Assembly (NCBI GenBank): GCA_003242735.1
Contig: QGVH01000002.1
Coordinates: 62,001-126,000, forward strand
DNA: 64,000 nucleotides
Reading direction: 5' to 3'
DNA from: a bacterium
GTDB lineage: Bacteria; Gemmatimonadota; Gemmatimonadetes; Longimicrobiales; RSA9
Each line of letters begins with the position of its first letter. Positions within the stretch are counted from its first letter, which is position 1. Both the position numbers and the translations under genes were made by a program. Shown one piece after another: positions 8,831 through 17,155 of this stretch. The notes under the pieces are model-generated. The model saw nothing but the letters and a program-made list of their open reading frames with translations. It did no database searches and was not told where the DNA came from.

Positions 8831-9184
8831 TCAGCCCGTGGCGACCGGCTCGAGCCGTTGTGGCTCCGGCCTGAGGCCGGCGCGGCGCGCCTCGATCTCC
8901 TCGCGCACGAAGCGCAGCACGTGCTGCTCGTCGATCCGCTCCGCGTCCCAGAAGCGCGTGAACGCGTTGCCGCGACGGCCTTTCCGGTCCGAGTCCACGG
9001 ACCCGGCGTAGCCCCGCCGGTAGCTCAGGACACAGCCGTCCCACGTGCCTCGCTTGACCACCCCTCGCTCGAGATCCGCAGCGAGCTGGATGAGGCCGTC
9101 GAAGGCGAACTCGCGCAACTCGGCGCGGAGCTCGGCATCGGCGTCGGCCAACCGGGGGCTGGAGAGGAAGGAGAAGATCCACAT
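8831..9184 (-). CDS. Small hypothetical protein, mostly helical
   Basis: A 117-residue protein of unknown family. The N-terminus MWIFSFLSSPRLADADAEL leads into helices (ELREFAFDGLIQLAADLERG), then a basic stretch (VLSYRRGYAGSVDSDRKGRRGNAF) and a second helix pair (DAERIDEQHVLRFVREEIEA). The start is ATG 9184, preceded by AGGAGG with a seven-base spacer; an upstream in-frame start has no such site. It is the first gene of a four-gene minus-strand group between a tRNA and luxC. Nothing in it points to a catalytic role. Confidence 0.6.
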   Translation of the reverse strand: MWIFSFLSSPRLADADAELRAELREFAFDGLIQLAADLERGVVKRGTWDGCVLSYRRGYAGSVDSDRKGRRGNAFTRFWDAERIDEQHVLRFVREEIEARRAGLRPEPQRLEPVATG

Positions 9185-9270
9185 AGCCGGGCCTCCTGCG
9201 TGGGATGTGGCTGCTGGGGGGACGGCGCGCGGAGCTTGCAAGAACCGTGCTTTGCCCGCCACAAGAACGA

Positions 9271-9311
9271 CAGGAGCTCCGCTCGGCGCACGCTGCCTCG
9301 CGGAGCTCCTG
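9271..9311 (-). terminator. Terminator downstream of tRNA-Asn
   Basis: Inverted arms CAGGAGCTCCG (9271-9281) and CGGAGCTCCTG (9301-9311) form an 11-bp perfect stem with a 19-base loop. On the minus strand the stem is followed by TCGTTCTTGT, so it fits a terminator for the tRNA transcript, which ends about 25 bases upstream. Confidence 0.65.
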
Positions 9312-9336
9312 TTCTCCTCGATCTCCTCGATCGTGA

Positions 9337-9409
9337 CTGGGGCGGCAGGACTCGAACCTGCAACCTGCCGGTTAACAGCCGGCCGCTCTGCCCGTTGAGC
9401 TACACCCCA
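9337..9409 (-). tRNA. tRNA-Asn (anticodon GTT)
   Basis: On the minus strand the 73-base sequence folds as a full cloverleaf. The acceptor stem pairs TGGGGTG with CGCCCCA, the D-stem is GCTC/GAGC, the anticodon stem GCCGG/CCGGC encloses loop CTGTTAA with anticodon GTT, and the T-arm is GCAGG-TTCGAGT-CCTGC. The discriminator base is G and the CCA end is not encoded. Confidence 0.96.
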
Positions 9410-9629
9410 ACGGCGGGTCCGGTCTCGAAGCCGTCAGTGGGATCGCCGGTGTGCCGCTGCGCGGTTGGACCGACTCCGAACCCTTCCATCAAAGCTAAGG
9501 GTCCGCGCAGGCAGAATCAAGGTTGGCGCGACCGGTGGACGGCGGCGCTGCAGCGGCCGGGTGCGCGCCGGCGGGAGCCCGCCTCGTCCGGCCGTGGGTG
9601 TGCGACGACGGGCCGCGGGCGTGCGGGCC

Positions 9630-10544
9630 TCACAGCGCCCATTCCGGGGGCAGGAGCGAGCGGTGGATGGCGAGAGCCGCGAGCACGCCCCGCGCCGCGG
9701 CGGAGATGGCGAGGTGGGGATGGCCCGTGATGTCGCCGGCGGCGAAGACGCCGGGCACGGTGGTCTCGAGGCCGCGGTCCGTGCGCAGGTATCCGTGCTC
9801 GTCTGTTTCGCAGCCCAGCCGCTGGGCGAGGTCGCTGGCGGGCTCGGTCCCGATGTGGAAGAACAACCCGTCCAAGCCGATCACCTCGCCGGACTCGAGG
9901 TGGAGAGAGACGGCGCGGCCGCCCGCGGGCGTGACGCGCACGATCCGCCCCGGCTGCACGGCGACGTGGTAGCGTTCCAGCGTGGCGCGGGTGCGGGCGT
10001 CCGCGGCCAGGCGGTGGCCGTGGGGGAGGAGCACGAGTCGGCCCGCCCACGTGCGGAGGAACAGGGCGAGGGCGGCTGCCTGGCGCGTCCAGCCGATGAC
10101 GCCGACGCGGAGCCCCGCCATGAGCGGGCCGTCACAGTCCGGGCAATGGAACACGGAGGTGCCCAGCGCCTGCTCGAGACCCGGGATGTCGGGCAGGAGG
10201 TCGCGGACGCCGTAGGCCAGGAGGACGCGCCGGGCGCGGAGCGGCGGCGCGGAGCGCACGTACACGTCGAACGCGTCTTTGTGGCCTTCGATGCGGACCA
10301 CGAGGGCCGACTCCACCTCCGCACCCGCGGCTTCCGCCTGCTCGCGCAGCCGTCGCCTGAGCTCGGCGGGCGGCAGGTCGGGCAGGCCGGGGTAGCCGTG
10401 CACCGCCCACGTCAACTCGTTCCTCGCCTCTCCCGAGTCCAGGACCCGGACCCGTCGGCGGTAGCGAGCCAGCCAGAACGCGGCGGCCAGCCCTGCGGGG
10501 CCGCCGCCCACGATCACCGCGTCGTACTCTCCAGCACGTGACAC
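9630..10544 (-). CDS. FAD-dependent pyridine nucleotide-disulfide oxidoreductase, thioredoxin-reductase-like
   Basis: A 304-residue flavoprotein. The N-terminal FAD-binding Rossmann motif is VIVGGGPAGLAAAFWLARYR; the redox motif C134-P-D-C137 lies in SVFHCPDCDGP; the NAD(P) site follows near LRVGVIGWTRQAAAL; and the second FAD motif is TVPGVFAAGDITG. It is the length of a thioredoxin reductase, but the CPDC motif replaces CATC and the second nucleotide motif lacks the full GxGxxA glycine pattern. It therefore belongs to the looser thioredoxin-reductase-like group, where reactions vary. The start is a GTG (10544). No thioredoxin or ferredoxin gene is adjacent. Function beyond NAD(P)H-dependent oxidoreductase is uncertain. 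Confidence 0.85.
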   Translation of the reverse strand: MSRAGEYDAVIVGGGPAGLAAAFWLARYRRRVRVLDSGEARNELTWAVHGYPGLPDLPPAELRRRLREQAEAAGAEVESALVVRIEGHKDAFDVYVRSAPPLRARRVLLAYGVRDLLPDIPGLEQALGTSVFHCPDCDGPLMAGLRVGVIGWTRQAAALALFLRTWAGRLVLLPHGHRLAADARTRATLERYHVAVQPGRIVRVTPAGGRAVSLHLESGEVIGLDGLFFHIGTEPASDLAQRLGCETDEHGYLRTDRGLETTVPGVFAAGDITGHPHLAISAAARGVLAALAIHRSLLPPEWAL

Positions 10545-10712
10545 GGCCGCCGGCCTGGTGCAAGAGGCGGGCCTCGCCGGTGCGCGGGCGCAGGTGCGCC
10601 TGCGAGGCGTGGGTCAGGGACAGGCGTTCGCTGGTGAGGACCGGGTCGCGGGCGGATCGCCGCCGGCGTGGCGAGCGGGCGCGGCGATCCGCCCCGGGTG
10701 CATGGCCGGCGC

Positions 10713-12305
10713 CTACGCCGCGGCGGCCGCGGCGACGCGCGCGAACGCCTCGGCGTCCAGCGGCCGGCCGGTCGAGCGGATCACCAGTTCGGCCCACGTG
10801 ACGGATGCGCCGGGCCGGAACACCTCGTCGCGGAAGTATTCGCCGACGGCCGGGCCCGCCGTGGCGCCACGGCGGACGAGCGCTCCCCGGATCTGCGCCG
10901 CGTAGAGCTCGCCCAGGAGGTAGTTGTGGTAGTAGACCGGCGCCACGGCGAGGTGGATCTTGGTGGCCCAGTCGTGCCGGGCGTCCACGTCCGGCGGCGG
11001 CGTGAGCCGCTGGAACCGGGCGACGGTCTCCCACCACAGGGCGTTCAGGTCGGCCCGATCCGGCGCACGGTAGAACTCGCGCTCGAAATGGATCATCACG
11101 AGCGCCCAGCGTGCGAAGACCAGCAGCTCCCGGGCACGGCTGGCGGGCAGCACGGCGGCGAACTCGCTTCGCCGGGAAGGCGGGAGGTCGAGGGTGTCGG
11201 CGAGCCAGTCGGGGTCCCGCACCAGCGCGCCGAAATACTCCGCCACCGCTTCGGTCGTCAGCGTGTGCGCCGGCGTGCGGAGGATGAACGGCAGCTCGCG
11301 GGGAAGACCCTTGTCGTAGACCGCGTGCCCCAGCTCGTGGAGCATTGTGCCCATCCAACGCGCATCGTTCCTGACGTTGCACAGGATGCGCACATCGCCC
11401 TCGCGGTCCATGTCGATACAGAACGCGTGCTGGTCCTTGCCCGGCCTCTCGTACAGGTCGCTGCGCGCCAGCACGTCGTCCACGGGCAGGCCGATCGAGG
11501 CGTAATACGCCCGCGCGATGTCCACGACGTCGCGCTCCGCGAACAGCGCGTCCAGGTCCACGTCCCCGGCGGGCGGCAGCTCCTGGAAGAACGGGTCCGC
11601 GTAGTGCCACGGCCGCAGCGCGTCCGGCGGCACGCCCATGCGCTCCGCGAGCGCTGCGTCCACGGCCGCCTTCGCCGCCGTGAACAGCGCGTCCGTGCGC
11701 TGCTCCACGTCCTTCGCGATCCGGTCCAGCTCCGAGGGCGCGATCTCCTGGAGCTCGAGCTCCATCGTGTAGTAGTCCGGGAAGCCGAGCGAGCGCGCCG
11801 CGTCGTTGCGGCGCCGCGCCAGCTCGCGCAAGAGACCGCCCACCTTCGCGCCAATGGACTTGCTCGCCTCCCACGCGGCGCGGCGGAGCGGCGTGTCGCC
11901 CTCCCGCTCGAGCAGCAGCCGGATCTCGTTGTCCGTGCGCTGCCGGCCCTCGACCTCGGCGCGATGCGTGTAGAAGATGTGCTCGATCTCCTGGGCCCGC
12001 TCCTCCAGCTCGTCGATCAGCTCCGGCGCGAGCTGGTTCGCGCGGTAGCTCAACTCCAGCACCACGAGCTGGCGACGGGTCAGCGGGTCGAGCCCATCGG
12101 CATGCTCCAGCCACCGGCGCACCTGCGCGAACGCGGCCGGGTCCGCGTACAGCTTGCGCACCTCCGCCGCTGCGCGCGCCGCGCGCCGCGCCGCCTCCTC
12201 CGCTCCCGTGGTGCTCAGCTCCCAGGACGCGCGCCGCGCCTCGAGGTGCAGCGGCCTCAGCGCGCGCTCGTGCTCATCGAGAAACGCCTGGATCTCGGAA
12301 TGCAT
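10713..12305 (-). CDS. Zinc metallopeptidase with HExxH motif, M2/M3-like gluzincin
   Basis: A 530-residue, largely helical peptidase without a signal peptide. The zinc site is HELGH in WMGTMLHELGHAVYD, and a third ligand glutamate is likely 29 residues after the first histidine, in TTEAVAEYFG; that spacing fits both M2 (ACE-like) and M3 (thimet/PepF-like) families. The LPxxLR spacing after the zinc helix leans to M2. The C-terminal PVYYHNYLLGELYAAQIRG is also typical of these oligopeptidases. The start is ATG 12305, with GGAGG seven bases upstream; an in-frame codon 17 residues earlier lacks a site. Expected role is hydrolysis of cytoplasmic oligopeptides. The exact family was not settled by eye. 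Confidence 0.8.
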   Translation of the reverse strand: MHSEIQAFLDEHERALRPLHLEARRASWELSTTGAEEAARRAARAAAEVRKLYADPAAFAQVRRWLEHADGLDPLTRRQLVVLELSYRANQLAPELIDELEERAQEIEHIFYTHRAEVEGRQRTDNEIRLLLEREGDTPLRRAAWEASKSIGAKVGGLLRELARRRNDAARSLGFPDYYTMELELQEIAPSELDRIAKDVEQRTDALFTAAKAAVDAALAERMGVPPDALRPWHYADPFFQELPPAGDVDLDALFAERDVVDIARAYYASIGLPVDDVLARSDLYERPGKDQHAFCIDMDREGDVRILCNVRNDARWMGTMLHELGHAVYDKGLPRELPFILRTPAHTLTTEAVAEYFGALVRDPDWLADTLDLPPSRRSEFAAVLPASRARELLVFARWALVMIHFEREFYRAPDRADLNALWWETVARFQRLTPPPDVDARHDWATKIHLAVAPVYYHNYLLGELYAAQIRGALVRRGATAGPAVGEYFRDEVFRPGASVTWAELVIRSTGRPLDAEAFARVAAAAAA

Positions 12306-12363
12306 TCGGTCCTCCGCGGCCCGCGGCCGCTCGCTCCGCGTACGTCCTCGCCACACGCCGGGT

Positions 12364-14128
12364 TCAGGCGGCTTCCATCGGGAACCCCTTCATCTGCCGC
12401 CGGACGAGTGATGCGTAGTACCCATCGAGCGCCATCAGCTCCTCGTGCGTGCCCTGCTCGATGATGCGGCCGTCGCGCAGCACGAGGATGCGGTCTGCGC
12501 CGATGACGGTCGAGAGTCGGTGCGCGATGATGAACGTGGTGCGGCCCTTCACCAGACGCGCCAACGCCTCCTGCACCAGCGCCTCCGACTCGGCATCCAG
12601 CGCGGACGTCGCCTCGTCCAGCACGAGGATGGGCGGGTCCTTGAGCAGCGCGCGGGCGATCGCGACGCGCTGCCGCTCGCCGCCGGAGAGGTTCGCGCCT
12701 CGCTCGCCGACCACCGTGTCGTAGCCGTTCGGCGGCCGCATGATGAAGTCGTGTGCGTTGGCCGCGCGCGCCGCCGCCTCGATCTCCTCCTGCGACGCGC
12801 CCGGCCGGCCATACGCGATGTTGGCGCGCACCGAATCGTTGAACAAGAGCGCGTCCTGGGGCACCGCGCCGATCTGGCGCCGCAGCGACCTCTGCTTGAT
12901 CCTGCGCAGGTCGATGCCGTCCACGCGGATCGTGCCCGCCGTCGGGTCGTACAGCCGCTGGAGCAGCGCCATCATCGTCGTCTTGCCCGCCCCGCTCGGC
13001 CCCACCAGCGCCACGACCTCGCCGGGCTGCACGTGGAAGTCCACGCCGTCCAGCACCCGTGTGCCGTCGGGGTAGGAGAAGCACACCCCCTCGAACCGGA
13101 CCGCGCCTCGCACGGATTCGACGGCGATCGCCTCCGGCGCGTCGGTGAGCGAGTCCTCCCTGTCCAGGATCCCGAAGATCGTATCGAGGGAGACGGACGC
13201 GGTCCGCAGAGTCTGGTAGATGGTCGTGAGACCCTGCACCGGCCCGAACAGCCCGCCCACATAGCCGAGGAACGCGAGGAGCGTGCCCAGCGTCATGGAG
13301 CCCCGGAGTACGAGGTGTCCGCCCACGGCGATGGCGGCGGCGCGCGCGAGCAGCGCGATCGCGTTCTTCGCCGCCTCGACGCTCGTGTCCCGCCCCACGC
13401 CGCGGATCACGACCTGGTTCGCACTGTCCACCTCGCGCAGGAACCGCTGCTTCTCTTCCTCCTCCATCGTGAAGCTCTTCACCGTCACGATGCCGGAGAG
13501 CACCTCGTTGAAGCGCGAGTAGATGCGCATCCAGCGCTCGAGCAGGGCGCGCTCGCGGCGTGTCTGCTCGCCGGCCGCCCACATGCCGATGAGCGCAGGC
13601 AGTGGTGTGAAGGCAAGGACGACGAGCGAGAGGCGCCACTCGAGGCGGCAGCATCACGACGACCGCCACGCCCAGGTAGACGAGGGCGGGCAGCACGTTG
13701 AACGCGATCTCGGAGAGGGCGCCGACAAGACCGGTGATGCCACGCTCCAGGCGGGTCATCGTCCCGCCCACGGCGTTGGCGCGATGGAATGTGAGCGGGA
13801 GGCTGTTCCGCCGGGGGACGGTGGCCTCGAGGAGGCCGTAGTGTACGCCGATCCGGATGCGCCAGGTGAGCCGGTTGGAGATCGCACCGACCAGCTCGCG
13901 GCCGAGGCCCAGCATCACCAGGCCGGCGACACCGAGGACGAGGGTGCGGGTGCCGCCCGCGACCAGCTCGTCGAACAGGTACTTCATCACGAGTGCTTCG
14001 ACGGCGCCGAACGCTGCCACGACCAGCGTCATGGCCATGATGGCGCAGACCTTTCCCCGGAACGGGCGCACGAACGGCATGGCACGGCGGATCTGGCCGG
14101 GCCACGTACGGCTCAATCGATACTGCAT
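12364..14128 (-). pseudogene. ABC exporter (fused membrane and ATPase domains), reading frame broken by one base
   Basis: The gene encodes an MsbA/LmrA-type half-transporter of about 587 residues. The N-terminal part (14128 to about 13650) has membrane segments such as VCAIMAMTLVVAAFGAVEAL. The C-terminal part (13584 to 12364) has Walker A GPSGAGKT, signature LSGGERQRV and Walker B ILVLDEATSALD. Near 13645-13651 the frame changes: the first frame ends in VAVVVMLP and the next resumes one base out of step with RLEWRLSLVVLAFTPLPAL. One extra C in this transporter explains it. All motifs on both sides are intact, so a sequencing error or a very recent mutation is more likely than an old pseudogene. 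Substrate unknown. Confidence 0.8.
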
Positions 14129-14299
14129 ACGACTACCTTGCCCTCGTCAGCGCTGCTCGGCGCCCGTAGCTCCGCAGGCGGCCAACGTCAGCGCTACCCG
14201 TGGGTTACGATCGGGTTGCGACAGCGGGGAAGGGGGCTCGGATGCGAGAAAGAGGGATCCCCGGGAGAGAGGTGACGACCGACCAGACCAGACGCGGCG

Positions 14300-15790
14300 C
14301 TACTCCACGCCCGCGCTCGCCAGCCGCTGGCCCTGCGCCTTGGCCGGAGCGGCCACGCGCGGCAGCCGCACCCGGAACGTGGCGCCCGCGCCGGTCCGGC
14401 TCTCCGCCGTGATGGTGCCGCCGTGCGCCTCCACGATCTGGCGCGCGATGGCGAGGCCCAGGCCCGCGCCGGCCCGCCGGGCGCTGCCGACCTGGTAGTA
14501 CTTGTCGAAGATCCGCGGGAGATCGGCTTCCGGGATGCCCACGCCGGAGTCCGAGACCTCGAACTCGACGCCGTCCTCCACACCCCGGGCCACCACGCGG
14601 ATCCAGCCCCCCTCGGGCGTGAACTTGAACGCATTGGACAGCAGGTTGCCCAGCACTTCGTTGCGGATCCGCTCGCCATCCACGCGCAGCCGCTGCGGCG
14701 CGCCGGGCTCCACGCGCGTCGTGAACGTGATCCGCTTGCTGTGCGCGAGCGCGTCGAACGCCCGCTGCAGCGCCCGGAGCAGGCCCTCGAGGTCCACGTC
14801 GTCGATCTGGAGATCGACGGCCCCCGCCTCCATGCGGCTGCTCTCCAGGAGCTGGTTCACCAGCCGCGTGAGCAACCGCGTCTGCTCGAGGATGAGTTGC
14901 AACGCCTCCCGCTGCTCCTTCGTCGGCTCGCCGAAGAGGCCGTCCTCCATCAGCGAGGCGTAGCCGCTGATGACGTTGAGCGGCGTGCGGAGCTCGTGGC
15001 TCGCCACGCTCACGAACTCGGCCTTCAGCCGGTCCAACTCGGCCAGCTTCTGCGCCATGGAGCGGAACGAACGGGCGAGGTCGCCGATCTCGTCGCGCCG
15101 GCCGTAGGGCAGGTCCTCCGGGGCCTCGAGCGTCCCGTGGTTCGCGACCGCGGCCATCGCCGCCCGCAACCGCCGCAGCGGCCCGGTCAACGCCCCGATC
15201 GTCCACAGCCCCAGCGCCAGGGCGAGGACCACGGCGACCGCCGTGGCCGCCGCGAGCGTCCGGCCCGCCGCGGCGCTGATCCGCTCCGCCTCCGCCACAT
15301 CCGCGTCGCTGCGTCGGTCGATGGCCGCGGCGATGGTGTCCGGCGCTGCCAGCGTCCGGCGCAACACGGGCCGGACTTCCTCGATGAAGTAGGTGCTCGC
15401 CTCCTCGCCCTGCCCGCTCTCGATCAGCTCCTCGATCCGCTGCGTCGCCAGCTCCAGCGAGTCCAGACGCGCGGCCACCCGCGCCGCCTGGGCCCTGTAG
15501 CCGGCGGACGCGAGCTCGCCCAGCTCCTGCCGGGCGCTGAGGAGCGCCTCGTACATGCCCTCGCGCAGGTCGGGGAGCATCGTGGCGACGTACGAGCCCT
15601 GGTGCCGCTCGAACTGGGCGAGCGCCACGCTCAGCCGCCTCAGGGCGATCAGCGCACGCGCGTGCTGGCCACGCAAGTCGATGGCGATGTCGCGCAGCGC
15701 GCCGAGCCGGCTCACGCCGTACAGCGCGGGCGCGAGGAGGAGCAGCGTCGTCGCCAGCAACGTGGCCAGCAGGCGGCCCCGGGCGGTCAT
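14300..15790 (-). CDS. Membrane sensor histidine kinase (HAMP, HisKA, HATPase)
   Basis: A 496-residue kinase. The N-terminal membrane helix (LLATLLATTLLLLAPALYGV) is followed by a helical periplasmic region of about 150 residues like a four-helix-bundle sensor, a second membrane helix (TLAAATAVAVVLALALGLW), a HAMP linker, the phosphoacceptor box SHELRTPLNVISGY, and the ATPase domain with N box NEVLGNLLSNAFKF, G1 DSGVGI and G2 GAGLGLAIARQIV. It starts inside the stop of the upstream lipoprotein gene (ATGA), so the two are coupled. No response regulator is adjacent; the partner must be elsewhere. The signal sensed is unknown. Confidence 0.93.
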   Translation of the reverse strand: MTARGRLLATLLATTLLLLAPALYGVSRLGALRDIAIDLRGQHARALIALRRLSVALAQFERHQGSYVATMLPDLREGMYEALLSARQELGELASAGYRAQAARVAARLDSLELATQRIEELIESGQGEEASTYFIEEVRPVLRRTLAAPDTIAAAIDRRSDADVAEAERISAAAGRTLAAATAVAVVLALALGLWTIGALTGPLRRLRAAMAAVANHGTLEAPEDLPYGRRDEIGDLARSFRSMAQKLAELDRLKAEFVSVASHELRTPLNVISGYASLMEDGLFGEPTKEQREALQLILEQTRLLTRLVNQLLESSRMEAGAVDLQIDDVDLEGLLRALQRAFDALAHSKRITFTTRVEPGAPQRLRVDGERIRNEVLGNLLSNAFKFTPEGGWIRVVARGVEDGVEFEVSDSGVGIPEADLPRIFDKYYQVGSARRAGAGLGLAIARQIVEAHGGTITAESRTGAGATFRVRLPRVAAPAKAQGQRLASAGVE

Positions 15791-16449
15791 GGTCTCAACG
15801 TCTTCCTGATCCTCTCGAGCTCTTGCGTCAACTTGAGGAGCTCCTGGTCCTTGCGGGCGAGCTCCTCCTCCAGGCGCGCCACCCGGCGGGCGAGCTTCTC
15901 GCGCTCAACCTCCGTCTCGCGCAGCCGCGCCGCGAGCGCCGGCCGGGGGAGCTCTGGGAGGGGGCGGGCCCCTGCCGCCTTCGCGGACGCCGCCGCTGCC
16001 GAGTCCGCCGCGTTCGCCGACAGCGCCCACGGCCCCGGCAGCACCACGTGCACCGGCGCCGAGTCGGGCACGGCGAGATCCAGCGCCAGGAGGTACAGCG
16101 TCTCCGCCAGGGGCGCGATCCAGTCCGGCCGCGTCTCACTCTCCAGCGCGTGCGCGGCGATGCGTGCGGCCGCCGCTGGCCGGCCCGCCTCGTTGCGCGG
16201 GTCGAGCTCGGCGGCGATCCGCAGCAGCATCGCTTTCCAGCCCACGGGTTGCGGGGAGTAGCGCAGGTGGACGTAGGCGAGCTCTCGCGTCGCGGCGTCG
16301 TAGGCGCCCCTGCCCAGCTCGGAGATGGCGAGCCCGAGCCGCGCTTCCGGATCTTCTGCCGGCTCCGGCGGGAGGTGCTGCCTCGCGCACCCGAAAACGG
16401 CCAGGCCAGCCAGGAGCAACACCGGGAAGACGACCCAGTTTCTCCTCAT
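15787..16449 (-). CDS. Lipoprotein with C-terminal coiled coil, coupled to the histidine kinase
   Basis: A 220-residue lipoprotein: MRRNWVVFPVLLLAGLAVFG with the lipobox AVFGC, so the mature protein should begin at Cys21. The first half is helical and repeat-like (LGLAISELGRGAYDAATREL), similar to a TPR-type scaffold. The last 50 residues form a strong coiled coil (ETEVEREKLARRVARLEEEL, ARKDQELLKLTQELERI). The start is ATG 16449, because it places the signal peptide at the N-terminus; an upstream in-frame ATG at 16485 would add 12 residues. The coupling to a sensor kinase suggests a signal-transduction accessory or envelope-stress role. No family name is claimed. Confidence 0.75.
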   Translation of the reverse strand: MRRNWVVFPVLLLAGLAVFGCARQHLPPEPAEDPEARLGLAISELGRGAYDAATRELAYVHLRYSPQPVGWKAMLLRIAAELDPRNEAGRPAAAARIAAHALESETRPDWIAPLAETLYLLALDLAVPDSAPVHVVLPGPWALSANAADSAAAASAKAAGARPLPELPRPALAARLRETEVEREKLARRVARLEEELARKDQELLKLTQELERIRKTLRP

Positions 16450-16936
16450 GGCAGTCCTGCACCTCCGGCCGCGTTCGTCGCTCATTTCTCGTGTCGGAAA
16501 TGTTCAAGCTGGAGCGCTGCGCGCCGCGATGCAAGCCGTCGGGCCGACACGCGCGCTTCACCGAGCCGATCGCGCGCGGTGCGCCTTCGCCGCCCGCTCT
16601 GCGGTCTGCGCGGCCGTCGACCCCTGCCGACCCGGCGGGTCAGCCGACAGCGTTTGCTGTCGGCGCGCTCCGCTGGAGGCATCGGCTCATGGAGGAGACC
16701 CCGCACTACACCCCGCCCGAGCGGCGGGATCCCCGAGGGCGCGCAGCGCGGGTGTGGCGCAAAAGGGCGGCGGGCCGCACGGCCCGCCGCCCTCGCGGGT
16801 CCCTCCCTCGCGCCGGGTCCAGTGGCGCGCTCCCGCCCCCGGTCCGGGGCCGGGGGCCTCCTCCGGCTCCGCCGCGCCCGCCAGGGCGCCGCTCGCTGCC
16901 GTCCGGGAGCGGCCCGTTCGCCGCCCGGCGCCTGGT
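16450..16936. other. Non-coding gap between two minus-strand units
   Basis: The 487 bases between the lipoprotein gene and the symporter small subunit contain no convincing gene. They hold the terminator at 16761-16792 and GC-rich simple sequence. A promoter for the lipoprotein/kinase pair must lie near 16450-16550 on the minus strand, but no convincing -35/-10 pair was found by eye. Confidence 0.5.
16761..16792 (-). terminator. Strong intrinsic terminator of the NSS symporter operon
   Basis: A 12-bp perfect stem (GGGCGGCGGGCC at 16765-16776, GGCCCGCCGCCC at 16781-16792) with a 4-base loop is followed on the minus strand by TTTT (16764-16761). It lies about 145 bases after the small subunit stop. 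Confidence 0.85.
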
Positions 16937-17155
16937 CTAGCGACCGCTTTCCACCTTGCCCGGCACCGGCGAATGCGCCGGGCCCGTGCCGTCCGGGTCG
17001 AAGTGGCGCCTGCCCTTCAGGATCTGCGAGAAGCACCACCCGGCCAGCGCGGTCACCGCGGCCATCGAAACGAGCATGAATGCCAGCGCGCCCGCCGTCA
17101 GCTCGAACCGCGTCGGCGCCGCCTCCTGGAGCAGCATCAAGACCGGAACGTTCAT
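16937..17155 (-). CDS. Single-pass small subunit of the NSS sodium symporter (MetS-like)
   Basis: A 72-residue protein with one membrane segment (LTAGALAFMLVSMAAVTALAGWCF) and a polar tail with SQILKGRRHFDPDG. Its ATG overlaps the stop of the NSS symporter (ATGA), so it is translated with it. This matches the MetP/MetS arrangement described for corynebacterial methionine and alanine import, where a small single-span protein accompanies the transporter. The residue identity to MetS cannot be judged by eye; the call rests on size, topology and coupling. It ends just upstream of a terminator. Confidence 0.75.
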   Translation of the reverse strand: MNVPVLMLLQEAAPTRFELTAGALAFMLVSMAAVTALAGWCFSQILKGRRHFDPDGTGPAHSPVPGKVESGR

